This document shows, in pieces, positions 53,796 to 62,768 of a DNA stretch of 64,000 nucleotides. This stretch comes from Phytoactinopolyspora halophila (GTDB taxonomy: Bacteria > Actinomycetota > Actinomycetes > Jiangellales > Jiangellaceae). Numbering within the stretch: the stretch's first letter is position 1; each line of letters begins with the position of its first letter. The stretch spans positions 45,091-109,090 of the forward strand of contig NZ_QMIG01000018.1 of NCBI RefSeq assembly GCF_003287285.1, given 5' to 3'. A program made the translations under genes and the position numbers. A model generated the notes under the pieces. The model was not told the origin of the DNA and ran no database searches. It saw only the letters and a list, made by a program, of their open reading frames with translations.

Positions 53796-55082
53796 GTGGG
53801 GCAGAAGGGCGTAGCCGCTGGAATGGCGGTGGCCGTGATCACGGCCGTGGCTGCCTGCGGCGCAGACGCGGAGGCACCGACACTCACCTGGTACATCAAT
53901 CCGGACGACGGTGGTCAAGCCGAGATTGCCGAGCGATGTACACAGGAGGCGGACGGCCAGTACCGGATCGAGACGTCGCTGTTGCCACGCGAGGCCTCGG
54001 CCCAGCGTGAGCAGCTTGCACGCCGGCTCGCCGCCAACGACTCGTCCATCGACTTGATGAGCCTCGATCCGCCGTTCATCCCGGAGTTCGCCGAGGCAGG
54101 CTTTCTCGCCCAGATACCCTCCGACGTCGCCGGGGTGGTCACCGAGGACGTCGTGCAGAGTGCGATCGACGGCGCGACGTGGAAGGACGAACTGGTCGCG
54201 GCGCCGTTCTGGGCAAACACGCAGATTCTCTGGTACCGCAAATCGGTAGCCGAAGAAGCCGGGCTGGATCCGCAGCAGGAACCCGTCACCTGGGACGAAA
54301 TCATCGATGCGGCGCGTGAGCACGACGCGTACATCGGTGTGCAGGGTATTCGTGCCGAGGCCCTGACGGTGTGGATCAATGCCCTCGTCGAGTCGGCGGG
54401 TGGACAGATCATCACTGATACCGAGGTGCCGGTCGAGGACGTCGAGCTCGGTCTCGACTCTCCGGCCGGCCGGGCGGCGGCCGAGGTCGTGGGCACCATC
54501 GGCCGGGAAGGACTCGGCGGGCCCGGGCTGCCTAACCAGGACGAGCCGGGCGCCATGATGCAATTCCGGGGCGATCGTGGATCGTTCATGGTCAACTGGC
54601 CCTTCGTCTGGGCGGCGACCATCGACGCCGTCGAGGAAGGCACGCTGGACGAGGCCGTTCTCGACGACATCGGCTGGACGATGTATCCAGCCATGGAGCC
54701 GGGCGAGCAGCCGCGGCCCCCGTACGGCGGCATCAACATCGGCATCGGAGCGTTCACCGAGCACGAGGATGCGGCGCTGGACGCCGTGCAATGCATTGTC
54801 GCGCCGGAGAACCAAGCTTTCTACTTCGTCAACGACGGCAATCCCGCCGCACACACCGCCGCCTACGACGATCCTGAGGTGCGCGAGGTCTTCCCGATGG
54901 CCGACGTGATCCGGGAATCGCTGGAGGTGGCGGCTCCACGGCCACAGACGCCCTATTACAACGAGGTGTCGACCGGTATCCAGAACACGTGGCACCCGCC
55001 TGCCGCCGTGCGGCCGGACCAGTCCCCGGAGACGGCGACCAACCTGATCCTGGACGTGTTGCGAGGGGAGCGGCTGCTGTGA
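53796..55082 (+). CDS. Sugar ABC transporter substrate-binding lipoprotein (LpqY-like)
   Basis: 428 residues. Signal peptide then VAAC lipobox (VITAVAAC), followed by a type-1 extracellular solute-binding fold (TWYINPDDGGQAEIAERCTQ, WKDELVAAPFWANTQILWYRK). First gene of a four-gene importer in the order of mycobacterial lpqY-sugA-sugB-sugC, which takes up trehalose; substrate inferred from order. GTG 53796 with GGGGAGG five bases upstream. Stop overlaps the next start. Confidence 0.85.
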   Translation: MGQKGVAAGMAVAVITAVAACGADAEAPTLTWYINPDDGGQAEIAERCTQEADGQYRIETSLLPREASAQREQLARRLAANDSSIDLMSLDPPFIPEFAEAGFLAQIPSDVAGVVTEDVVQSAIDGATWKDELVAAPFWANTQILWYRKSVAEEAGLDPQQEPVTWDEIIDAAREHDAYIGVQGIRAEALTVWINALVESAGGQIITDTEVPVEDVELGLDSPAGRAAAEVVGTIGREGLGGPGLPNQDEPGAMMQFRGDRGSFMVNWPFVWAATIDAVEEGTLDEAVLDDIGWTMYPAMEPGEQPRPPYGGINIGIGAFTEHEDAALDAVQCIVAPENQAFYFVNDGNPAAHTAAYDDPEVREVFPMADVIRESLEVAAPRPQTPYYNEVSTGIQNTWHPPAAVRPDQSPETATNLILDVLRGERLL

Positions 55083-56038
55083 GCATCACGGAGACATCCC
55101 GGCCCGGCACGGCGGGCAGCGCTCCGGCACCTCGCCGGATGAGCGAGCGCGCACGAGCCGAACGTCGCCTGGGCTGGTGGCTGGCCGCGCCGGCGTTCGT
55201 CGTCATGTTGCTTGTCACGGCCTACCCGATCGCCCAGGCCGTCTACGAGTCGCTGTTCAAGTACCGCCTCACCGATCCGGACGCGCGGGAGTTCACCTGG
55301 CTCACGAACTACTGGGTGATCCTCACCGACGGCGTGTGGTGGCGTGCGGTCGGCGTCACGGTGCTGATCACCGCTATCACGGTAGCGGTGGAGGCCGTGC
55401 TCGGTTTCGCGCTCGCGCTGGTCATGCACCGGGCATTGCGGGTGCTGCGGCCGCTTCTGCGGACCGCCATCCTGATCCCCTACGCGATCATCACCGTCGT
55501 CTCGGCGTTCGCCTGGCTCTACGCTTTCGACATCAACACCGGATTCGCGACGTCGTGGCTGAGCTGGGTCCCGGGAATCACCGAAGACACCAACGTGTTT
55601 GGCAGTTTCGGTTCGGCCGTCGCCGTCATCATTCTCTCGGAGATCTGGAAGACGACTCCGTTCATTTCCCTGCTCCTGCTGGCCGGGCTGGCACAGATCC
55701 CGAATGATCTTCTGGAGGCGGCGAAAGTCGACGGCGCCACGTGGTGGCAGCGCCTCTACAAGGTGACGATCCCGAACATGAAAGCCGCCATCATGGTGGC
55801 GCTGCTGTTCCGCACGCTCGACGCGTTCCGCATCTTCGACAACGTCTTCATCATGACGCAGGGAGCGCAGGGCACCGAAGTGGTGTCGTTCCTGGCTTAC
55901 CGGCAGACGATCAGCCGGCTGGAGATCGGTCTGGGTTCCGCAGTGTCGGTGTTGCTGTTCCTGAGTGTGGTGCTCATCAGCGTCGCCTACATCAAGCTGT
56001 TCCGGATCAATCTGGCCAGCGCGAGAGGGGAGGCGTGA
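55079..56038 (+). CDS. Sugar ABC transporter permease (SugA-like)
   Basis: 319 residues, six transmembrane segments, EAA loop DLLEAAKVDGATWWQRLYKVTIPNM. GTG 55079 overlaps the preceding stop (GTGA). Forms the channel with the second permease. Confidence 0.9.
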   Translation: MSITETSRPGTAGSAPAPRRMSERARAERRLGWWLAAPAFVVMLLVTAYPIAQAVYESLFKYRLTDPDAREFTWLTNYWVILTDGVWWRAVGVTVLITAITVAVEAVLGFALALVMHRALRVLRPLLRTAILIPYAIITVVSAFAWLYAFDINTGFATSWLSWVPGITEDTNVFGSFGSAVAVIILSEIWKTTPFISLLLLAGLAQIPNDLLEAAKVDGATWWQRLYKVTIPNMKAAIMVALLFRTLDAFRIFDNVFIMTQGAQGTEVVSFLAYRQTISRLEIGLGSAVSVLLFLSVVLISVAYIKLFRINLASARGEA

Positions 56039-56039
56039 C

Positions 56040-56885
56040 GTGGACGAGCGGACAACGTTGCGGCAGAAGGCCCTCTGGTGGATCGCGGGCGCCGCGGTCT
56101 TGATCTATGCCTTGTTCCCCGTTGCCTGGATCGTGTCGCTGTCGTTCAAGAGCGCTGCCGACCTCGGCAACCGGCAATTCCTTCCGGCCGACGCTGTACT
56201 GGACAACTACGAGATGATCCTCGTGGGTGACGCGCAGACACTGTTCCTCTCGGCCTTGCGCAATTCCATCGGCATCGCCGTGATCGCCACGTTCCTCGCC
56301 GTCCTCTTGTCCACGTTCTGCGCATATGCGATCGCCCGGCTCGAGTTCCCGGGCAAGAAGGTGATCTTGACGACGGCGCTGGCCGTAGCCATCTTCCCGG
56401 TGATCTCGATCGTTACGCCCCTGTTCAATCTGTGGCGCCACATCGGCCTCTACGACACCTGGCCGGGCGTGATCATTCCCTACCTGTCCTTGACCTTGCC
56501 GATCTCCATCTGGACGCTGTCCGCGTTTTTCCGCCAGATTCCGTGGGAGCTGGAGCAGGCGGCTCAGGTCGACGGGGCCACGACGTGGCAGGCATTTCGC
56601 AGGGTGATCGTTCCGCTGGCCACGCCAGGCGTCTTCACCACGGCGATCATCTCGTTCTTCATCGCATGGAACGACTTCGTCTACGGCATCTCTCTCACCT
56701 CGACGGAGGCGGCCCGGCCGGTGCCGGCCGCACTCGCGTTCTTCACTGGCGCGTCACAGTTCGAGGATCCGGCAGGTGCCATCGCCGCCGCTGCCGTCAT
56801 CGTCACCATTCCGGTCGTCGTCCTGGTTCTGCTGTTCCAGCGGCGCATCGTCTCTGGCCTGACCCAGGGTGCGGTCAAGGGCTGA
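56040..56885 (+). CDS. Sugar ABC transporter permease (SugB-like)
   Basis: 281 residues, about six transmembrane segments, EAA loop EQAAQVDGATTWQAFRRVIVPLATPG. GTG 56040 with GGGGAGG upstream; it lies one base after the stop of the first permease. Confidence 0.9.
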   Translation: MDERTTLRQKALWWIAGAAVLIYALFPVAWIVSLSFKSAADLGNRQFLPADAVLDNYEMILVGDAQTLFLSALRNSIGIAVIATFLAVLLSTFCAYAIARLEFPGKKVILTTALAVAIFPVISIVTPLFNLWRHIGLYDTWPGVIIPYLSLTLPISIWTLSAFFRQIPWELEQAAQVDGATTWQAFRRVIVPLATPGVFTTAIISFFIAWNDFVYGISLTSTEAARPVPAALAFFTGASQFEDPAGAIAAAAVIVTIPVVVLVLLFQRRIVSGLTQGAVKG

Positions 56886-56901
56886 TCTTCGAGGAGAATT
56901 C

Positions 56902-58101
56902 ATGGCTGCTATCACGATGAGAAACGTTGTCAAGCAGTACGGTGACGGCTTTCCTGCGGTCAACGACATCAACCTGGACATCGCCGACGGCGAGTTCGTG
57001 ATCCTCGTGGGCCCCTCGGGCTGTGGAAAGTCGACGCTGCTTCGTATGATCGTCGGGCTCGAAGACATCACCAGTGGCGATCTCTTCATCGGGGACACCC
57101 GCGTGAACGAGAAGGCACCTCGAGATCGCAATCTCGCCATGGTGTTTCAGAACTACGCGCTGTACCCGCACCTGACGGTGTTCGAGAACATCGCCTTTCC
57201 ACTGCGCCTGCAAAAGCTCGACGACGCCGAAATCGAGCGCCGCGTACATGGCGCAGCTGAGTTGCTCGAACTGGTCGAGCACCTGGGGCGTAAACCGGCC
57301 AACCTCTCCGGTGGCCAGCGGCAACGCGTAGCCATGGGCCGTGCCATCGTGCGGCAGGCGCAAGCCTTCCTCTTCGACGAGCCGCTGTCCAATCTCGATG
57401 CGAAGCTTCGCGGTCAGATGCGTACGGAGATCGCCCGTTTGCAGAAGCGGCTCGGAATCACCACCGTCTACGTCACCCACGACCAAGTTGAAGCGATGAC
57501 TCTCGGAGATCGGGTGGCGGTCCTGCGCAAGGGCATCCTGCAGCAGGTGGCCTCGCCACGCGAGCTGTACAGGGAACCGGTCAATCTCTTCGTCGCCGGG
57601 TTCATCGGCTCTCCGCCGATGAACTTCATCCCGGCCGTGGTATCGGCAGGTGAGCTGAACACGCCGTTCGGTGCGATGCGGTTGCCCGATTCGCGCTCCC
57701 CAGAGCTCGACGGCAAGGACATCGTCCTGCTCGGTGCCCGCCCGGAGTCGTTCGACGATGCCGCGATCGTGTCCGACGCGGTTCGCGATCACGGCGTCAC
57801 GTTCGAGGCGAATATCGATGTGATCGAGTGGCTGGGCAACGAGCAATACGCCTACGTTCCTTACGAGGCTCCGGACGACATCCGCGATCAGCTGGCCGAC
57901 CTCGAACGAGAACTGGACAGTGAGGCGTTGCGTACGCAGCTGGTGGTGGGCCTGGATACGGCGAGTCAGATCGCCGAGAACAGCACGGCGTCGCTGTGGC
58001 TGGATCTTCGCCAGGTCCATGTCTTCGATCCTGTGTCGGGCTTCAACATGACCGCCCGGGACGTGAACGTGGACGAATCCGCCGGCGCGACGGCAGTGTA
58101 G
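56902..58101 (+). CDS. Sugar ABC transporter ATPase (SugC/UgpC/MsmX-like)
   Basis: 399 residues. Walker A GPSGCGKST, signature LSGGQRQRVAMGR, Walker B FLFDEPLSNLDAKLR, H-loop YVTHDQVEAMTLGDR, and a C-terminal TOBE-like regulatory domain ending VHVFDPVSGFNMT. Close in its C-terminus to SugC. ATG 56902 with GAGGAG about eight bases upstream. In Msm-type systems one ATPase can serve several transporters. Confidence 0.92.
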   Translation: MAAITMRNVVKQYGDGFPAVNDINLDIADGEFVILVGPSGCGKSTLLRMIVGLEDITSGDLFIGDTRVNEKAPRDRNLAMVFQNYALYPHLTVFENIAFPLRLQKLDDAEIERRVHGAAELLELVEHLGRKPANLSGGQRQRVAMGRAIVRQAQAFLFDEPLSNLDAKLRGQMRTEIARLQKRLGITTVYVTHDQVEAMTLGDRVAVLRKGILQQVASPRELYREPVNLFVAGFIGSPPMNFIPAVVSAGELNTPFGAMRLPDSRSPELDGKDIVLLGARPESFDDAAIVSDAVRDHGVTFEANIDVIEWLGNEQYAYVPYEAPDDIRDQLADLERELDSEALRTQLVVGLDTASQIAENSTASLWLDLRQVHVFDPVSGFNMTARDVNVDESAGATAV

Positions 58102-58161
58102 AGCGAACCGTGTAGATGATCTCCTGGTTCGCGTCCTCCACAGGGAGGACGCGGGCCGTTG

Positions 58162-58167
58162 TAGGGT
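58162..58167 (+). promoter_or_regulatory. -10 box of the first DUF1707 gene (leaderless)
   Basis: TAGGGT six bases before GTG 58174, no SD. Same box as before metB. Confidence 0.5.
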
Positions 58168-58173
58168 CGCAGT

Positions 58174-58809
58174 GTGAACGACAGCCGAGATCCTCGTACC
58201 TTGCGGGCTTCCGATGCAGACCGTGATCGGCTAGCCGAAGGGCTTCGCGAGGCCGCGGCCGACGGCCGGCTGAGTATCAACGAGCTCGATGAGCGAATCG
58301 ATGCGCTGTACGGTGCGAAGACATACGGAGAACTGGAACAGGTCGTTGAAGACCTTCCAGATATCCCCAGACTTCGAGATCGTCCCGCCCCTCCTGTGGT
58401 GTCGTCGGCGCCCTCCGATGACGTATACCAGACGCCCGATCGGCTCGGGGGCGTGCCGAGCACACGTCGCGCCAAGGCGGTCTTCAGCGGTATCCGCCGG
58501 CGAGGACAGTGGGTGGTTCCGGAAACATACTCGATCAACCTCGTCTGCGGGGGCGCCGAGCTGGATCTTCGGGAGGCGAGGTTCGAATCCGCCGAGGTCG
58601 AGATCCGGATCAAGACGGTTGTCGGGGGAGCGGTGATCGTCGTTCCCGACGACATTCACGTCGTCGTCGACGGCAGTGGCGTGTTCGGCGCATTCGATGA
58701 TCAAGTTGGTGAGCAGCCCGGTTCGCCCGGAGCGCCGACGGTGCGAGTCACCGGCACGGCTGTCTTCGGTGGCGTATCTGTCCAGCGCAAGCCGGAGAGT
58801 TCGACATGA
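58174..58809 (+). CDS. DUF1707 protein with C-terminal LiaF-like domain (first of tandem pair)
   Basis: 211 residues. N-terminal DUF1707 (RASDADRDRLAEGLREAAADGRLSINELDERIDALYGAKTYGEL) followed by a linker and a beta-rich C-terminal domain (WVVPETYSINLVCGGAELDL, FESAEVEIRIKTVVGG) like the cell-wall-stress LiaF domain. Role in envelope stress sensing is inferred from family. GTG 58174, overlapping next gene. Confidence 0.8.
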   Translation: MNDSRDPRTLRASDADRDRLAEGLREAAADGRLSINELDERIDALYGAKTYGELEQVVEDLPDIPRLRDRPAPPVVSSAPSDDVYQTPDRLGGVPSTRRAKAVFSGIRRRGQWVVPETYSINLVCGGAELDLREARFESAEVEIRIKTVVGGAVIVVPDDIHVVVDGSGVFGAFDDQVGEQPGSPGAPTVRVTGTAVFGGVSVQRKPESST

Positions 58810-59537
58810 GCGAGACCCCGTCGGAGCGTGAGGAGCCGACCCCGGAAAGTGAGGTTCCCCGAGTGGAGAGCCCTGCCGATCTGCGCTGTTCCGACGTGGA
58901 TCGCGAGCGCGTCGCGGAGGCATTACGGCAGGCGGCGGGTGAGGGACGCTTGACGTTGACCGAGCTCGAAGAGCGCCTCGACGCCGTTTACCGGGCCCGT
59001 ACGTACGGTGATCTGCAACCCATCACTCGGGACCTGCCCCAAGGGCCGTATCCGATACCTGGAGCAGCGGGACCGAACGTACCTGGAGCAGCGGGACCGA
59101 ACTGGCAGGGCCAGCCCGCCCTGCATCCGCGACCGGCCGATCCGGTGCCACGGCAGCCGGATGGCCATCAGCCCGCGGATCAGGTCCAGAAGGAGCAGAT
59201 CAACGCGATTCTCAGTGACGAGAAGCGGGATGGTCGCTGGGAGGTTCCGCGACGGCTTGACGTCGTGCCGCTGATCGGCAGTGTCGAGCTCGATTTCACG
59301 GATGCGATCGTGCGTTCTCCCGAGGTGGAGATCCGTGTGGGAGCGGTGCTCGGCAGCGTCACGGTGATCGTTCCGGAGGGTATCGATGTTCGCATGGATT
59401 CGATTACCAACATCCTCGGTGAGCGGAAGATGAAGCTGGACAGGCCGGTGACGCAGGGCGCGCCGGTATGCCGGATCAGCGGGTTCATCGTGCTGGGCGA
59501 GATCACGGTCCGGCCGCCCAAGAAGCGTAAACGCTAG
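58806..59537 (+). CDS. DUF1707 protein with C-terminal LiaF-like domain (second of tandem pair)
   Basis: 243 residues. Paralog of the preceding protein: DUF1707 (RCSDVDRERVAEALRQAAGEGRLTLTELEERLDAVYRARTYGDL), a Pro/Gly/Gln-rich linker with a duplicated octapeptide (PGAAGPN), then a LiaF-like domain (GRWEVPRRLDVVPLIGSVELDFTDA). Start overlaps the stop of the first paralog (ATGA). Ends KKRKR, a basic tail that could contact membrane lipids. Confidence 0.82.
   Translation: MSETPSEREEPTPESEVPRVESPADLRCSDVDRERVAEALRQAAGEGRLTLTELEERLDAVYRARTYGDLQPITRDLPQGPYPIPGAAGPNVPGAAGPNWQGQPALHPRPADPVPRQPDGHQPADQVQKEQINAILSDEKRDGRWEVPRRLDVVPLIGSVELDFTDAIVRSPEVEIRVGAVLGSVTVIVPEGIDVRMDSITNILGERKMKLDRPVTQGAPVCRISGFIVLGEITVRPPKKRKR
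59056..59102 (+). repeat. 24-bp tandem duplication in a linker
   Basis: TACCTGGAGCAGCGGGACC with GAAC appears twice at 24-base spacing, encoding PGAAGPN twice in the linker of the second DUF1707 protein. Probably a replication-slippage product; copy number may vary between strains. Confidence 0.8.
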
Positions 59538-59629
59538 CCGGAACGCAGCCGGTTCGGGACGTCGATGATCTCTTGTCCTGTCCGCGCATCTGCGTCCTCA
59601 GATCAGTAGTCATGGCGCAGATGCGGCGT

Positions 59630-59635
59630 TATCGT
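59630..59635 (+). promoter_or_regulatory. -10 box of the mod operon (leaderless)
   Basis: TATCGT seven bases before GTG 59643, no SD. Likely promoter for regulator and modABC. Confidence 0.5.
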
Positions 59636-59642
59636 GGAGTAT

Positions 59643-60047
59643 GTGCCGCAATTTCGGATCGCAGAGGCGGCCCGCCTCCTCGGCGTGAGCGACGATTCGC
59701 TGCGCCGCTGGGTGGAGAAGGGGCGGCTGACCTACACCCAGGACGGCTCCGGACGGATGGCCATCGACGGCGTCGAGCTCGCCCGGGTGGCGCGCGAGCT
59801 CGTCCCCTCGGAAGCCGCGCTGCCCGCACCGTACGAATCTGCCCGCAATCACTTTCCGGGGATCGTCACCTCGGTCCGCAAGGACGGCGTGATGGCGCAG
59901 GTGGAAATCCAGGCTGGACCGCACCGCGTCGTCTCTTTGATGAGCCGGGAAGCCGCCGAGGAACTCGACATGCAGGTGGGGGTCGCCGCGATCGCCTCCA
60001 TCAAAGCCACCAACGTCGTCGTCGACCTACCTGGTGAGCGAGCATGA
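59643..60047 (+). CDS. Molybdate-responsive HTH regulator with Mop/TOBE domain
   Basis: 134 residues. A MerR/excisionase-type helix-turn-helix (FRIAEAARLLGVSDDSLRRW) is joined to a TOBE (Mop) domain (HFPGIVTSVRKDGVMAQVEI), the molybdate-binding fold. The regulator is likely the molybdate sensor for modABC, with which it overlaps by ATGA. GTG 59643 chosen since VPQFRIAEA is the family start; a GTG at 59634 would add three codons. Confidence 0.85.
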   Translation: MPQFRIAEAARLLGVSDDSLRRWVEKGRLTYTQDGSGRMAIDGVELARVARELVPSEAALPAPYESARNHFPGIVTSVRKDGVMAQVEIQAGPHRVVSLMSREAAEELDMQVGVAAIASIKATNVVVDLPGERA

Positions 60048-60877
60048 GGGGAACCCGGTCCCTCCTCGCCCTCGTGGGTATGTTCGTGACTCTCGTGCTC
60101 TGGTCCTGGCTGGGCGCCGGGACCAGCGACGACGGCGTACGGCCCCGCCCAGGCACGTCGGCGGATTCCGAGACGGCTTCCGGGTCGGCGCCCGACGATC
60201 CCGCCGGTCCCGTGACCGTTCTCGCGGCGGCGTCGTTGACCGAGAGCTTCGAGGAGCTGGCCACGGAGCTCACCCAGAAGTATCCGGACCTCGAGATCGC
60301 CTTCTCGTTCGGTCCCAGCTCCGGTCTGGTCGAACAGGCGTTGTCCGGTGCCCGTGCCGACATCCTCGCCACCGCCAACCGCCCGACGATGGACGTCGCC
60401 GTCCGCGGCGGAGTCGTGGACGGACAGGCGGCCGTTGTCGCCCGCAACACGCTGGTGATCGTCGTGCCGCCCGGAAATCCCGGCGATGTCACCGGGCTCA
60501 CCGATCTCGGTCGCGAAGATCTCAGGATCGCTCTCTGCGAACCGCAGGTGCCGTGCGGGAGCGCTTCGGAGGCGCTCTTCGCGCACCACGATGTGCAGCC
60601 GGCTGCGGACACGCTGGCCACGGACGTCAAGGAGGCGCTCGCGTTCGTGACGCTTGGGGAGGCCGACGCCGCGCTGGTGTACCGTTCCGACGCCTGGGCC
60701 GCCGGCGACGCGGCCCACATGATCCAGGTGGATGGCGCGCGCGAGGTAACCAACGAATACCTGGCAGCGCTGCTGGCTGACGCGCCGAATCGTCGAGCGG
60801 CTACGGCCGTCATGGAGGAGATCACGGGAGAACTCGGCCGTACGGTCCTCGAGGACGCAGGATTCCTGGAACCATGA
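60044..60877 (+). CDS. modA: Molybdate ABC transporter substrate-binding protein ModA
   Basis: 277 residues. Oxyanion-binding protein with VTVLAAASLTESFEELATEL and AFSFGPSSGLVEQAL, typical of ModA. Unusual: the hydrophobic leader (LLALVGMFVTLVLWSWLG) contains no Cys, so there is no lipobox. The protein is probably anchored by the uncleaved helix or secreted. Starts at ATG 60044 overlapping the regulator stop; overlaps modB by ATGA. Confidence 0.88.
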   Translation: MRGTRSLLALVGMFVTLVLWSWLGAGTSDDGVRPRPGTSADSETASGSAPDDPAGPVTVLAAASLTESFEELATELTQKYPDLEIAFSFGPSSGLVEQALSGARADILATANRPTMDVAVRGGVVDGQAAVVARNTLVIVVPPGNPGDVTGLTDLGREDLRIALCEPQVPCGSASEALFAHHDVQPAADTLATDVKEALAFVTLGEADAALVYRSDAWAAGDAAHMIQVDGAREVTNEYLAALLADAPNRRAATAVMEEITGELGRTVLEDAGFLEP

Positions 60878-61677
60878 CGCATCGCCGCCCGCACGACTGG
60901 CGCGTACCGCCCGTGATCCTGGTGCCGGCACTTGTGGGACTGGGCCTCCTGCTCCTGCCGATGGCCGGATTGCTCTGGCGAGCACCATGGGCACGGTTTC
61001 CCGATCTTCTGATCTCGGAGTCCGTAGTGACGGCGCTCCGGCTTTCGGTGATGACGGCGACCGCGGCCACGGCGCTGTCGTTGCTGGGTGGCGTGCCGCT
61101 GGCGTGGATCCTGGCGAGAAGCAGGCTCCCCGGTTTGACCGTGGTGCGCGGCCTGGTGACGGTTCCACTGGTATTACCCCCGGTGATCGGTGGGGTGGCG
61201 CTGCTCATGGCGTTCGGACGGCGCGGTGTGGTGGGTAGCTGGCTGGATCAGCTCTTCGGTGTGAGCATCCCGTTCACGACCGTAGCCGTGGTGCTGGCCC
61301 AGACGTTCGTCGCGATGCCGTTCCTCGTCGTCGCCGTGGAAGGTGCTCTGCGTACCGCAGATCATCGCTATGACGACATCGCGGCGACGCTCGGTGCGTC
61401 GCCGTGGCTGATCTTTCGGCGAGTAACCCTGCCTGCCGTTGCTCCGGGAATCCTGGCCGGTGCCGTGTTGTGCTGGGCCAGAGCCTTGGGTGAGTTCGGC
61501 GCGACGATCACCTTTGCGGGCAGTTTCCCGGGCACCACCCGAACGTTGCCGCTGGAAGCGTACGTGGCCATCGGCGCCGGCGACATCGATACGGCGGTGG
61601 TGCTCAGTGTGCTGATGATCGGCATTTCCGTGACCATCCTGATCGCGCTGCGTGGCAGATGGATGCGTGCGACATGA
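60874..61677 (+). CDS. modB: Molybdate ABC transporter permease ModB
   Basis: 267 residues, about five or six transmembrane helices; EAA-like loop (DIAATLGASPWLIFRRVTLP) for the ATPase. Overlaps modA and modC by four bases (ATGA) on each side. Confidence 0.92.
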   Translation: MTHRRPHDWRVPPVILVPALVGLGLLLLPMAGLLWRAPWARFPDLLISESVVTALRLSVMTATAATALSLLGGVPLAWILARSRLPGLTVVRGLVTVPLVLPPVIGGVALLMAFGRRGVVGSWLDQLFGVSIPFTTVAVVLAQTFVAMPFLVVAVEGALRTADHRYDDIAATLGASPWLIFRRVTLPAVAPGILAGAVLCWARALGEFGATITFAGSFPGTTRTLPLEAYVAIGAGDIDTAVVLSVLMIGISVTILIALRGRWMRAT

Positions 61678-62744
61678 CGGCTCCTCTCCCTCCCGGTCTT
61701 GCGGCGGCGGTGATGGTGCGGCGAGACGAGTTCGTCTTGAACGTGGAGCTGTCGGCTGAACCCGGAGAAGTGATTGTCCTGCTCGGACCGAACGGGGCAG
61801 GCAAATCCACGTTGCTGGAGGTACTCGCAGGTGTGCTTCGTCCGGATACCGGCCGTATCAGCGTGGCCGGGGTGCTTCTCGATGACACCGCCCGACGGCT
61901 CCACGTAGACAAGGCGCGCCGTCGGGTCGGGTTCGTGGTCCAGGACTATCTGCTGTTTCCGCACATGAACGTCGTCGAGAACGTCGCGTTCGGCCTGCGT
62001 GCCCGGGGGATGCGACGCGAACACGCACAATCGCATGCGATCGCGTGGCTGGAGCGCATGGGCCTCGAAGGGTTCGAACGGCGCAAGCCCCGTGAGCTGT
62101 CCGGTGGCCAGGCGCAGCGGGTGGCGCTGGCCCGTTCCTTGATCGTCGATCCGCGCCTGTTGCTGCTCGATGAGCCCCTGGCCGCGCTCGACGCGGGTTC
62201 TCGGCCGAAGGTACGCGCGGAGCTGCGGCGTCACCTCGAGTCATACCCTGGTTGCACCATCGTGGTCACACACGATCCGATCGAGGCGATGTTGCTGGCC
62301 ACCCGGGTCGTCGTACTCGAATCCGGCGAGATCGTTCAGGACGGGACACCGTCGGAGCTGGCGCGCCACCCCCGCACGGAGTACGTGGCTCGCCTGGTCG
62401 GGCTCAATCTGCTGCGTGGTACGGCCTCGGGGACTGTCGTCGAGGTCGGCCCGCACGCCGTGGTCGCCGTCGCGCGTGAGGTCAGCGGAGCCGTGTACGT
62501 CGCCTTCCCGCCCCATGCGGTGACGATCAGTACGGATCGACCGGTGGGTTCGGCTCGCAATGTGTGGCCCGGCCGGGTGACCGATGTCGAGGCACACGGA
62601 GACCTGGTACGGCTCACGATTGACGGAACGGTTCCCATGCTCGCCGACGTCACGCCGGTCGCCGTTGCCGATCTCGGCCTTGGCCCGGGAAGTGACGTGT
62701 GGGCATCTGTGAAGGCCAGCGAGGTGACCGTGTATCCCGCGTAG
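61674..62744 (+). CDS. modC: Molybdate ABC transporter ATP-binding protein ModC
   Basis: 356 residues. Walker A GPNGAGKST, signature LSGGQAQR, Walker B LLLLDEPLAALDAGS, His-switch region VVTHDPIEA. C-terminal TOBE domain (about 240-356). Start is the ATG overlapping the modB stop; an upstream ATG at 61659 is within modB. Completes the complex with modA and modB. Confidence 0.93.
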   Translation: MTAPLPPGLAAAVMVRRDEFVLNVELSAEPGEVIVLLGPNGAGKSTLLEVLAGVLRPDTGRISVAGVLLDDTARRLHVDKARRRVGFVVQDYLLFPHMNVVENVAFGLRARGMRREHAQSHAIAWLERMGLEGFERRKPRELSGGQAQRVALARSLIVDPRLLLLDEPLAALDAGSRPKVRAELRRHLESYPGCTIVVTHDPIEAMLLATRVVVLESGEIVQDGTPSELARHPRTEYVARLVGLNLLRGTASGTVVEVGPHAVVAVAREVSGAVYVAFPPHAVTISTDRPVGSARNVWPGRVTDVEAHGDLVRLTIDGTVPMLADVTPVAVADLGLGPGSDVWASVKASEVTVYPA

Positions 62745-62768
62745 TACGCCACGTAGGAAGATGGGTTT

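Noticed and set aside
56875..58020. 381-codon minus-strand frame
   Set aside because: Antisense shadow of the SugC-like ATPase gene.
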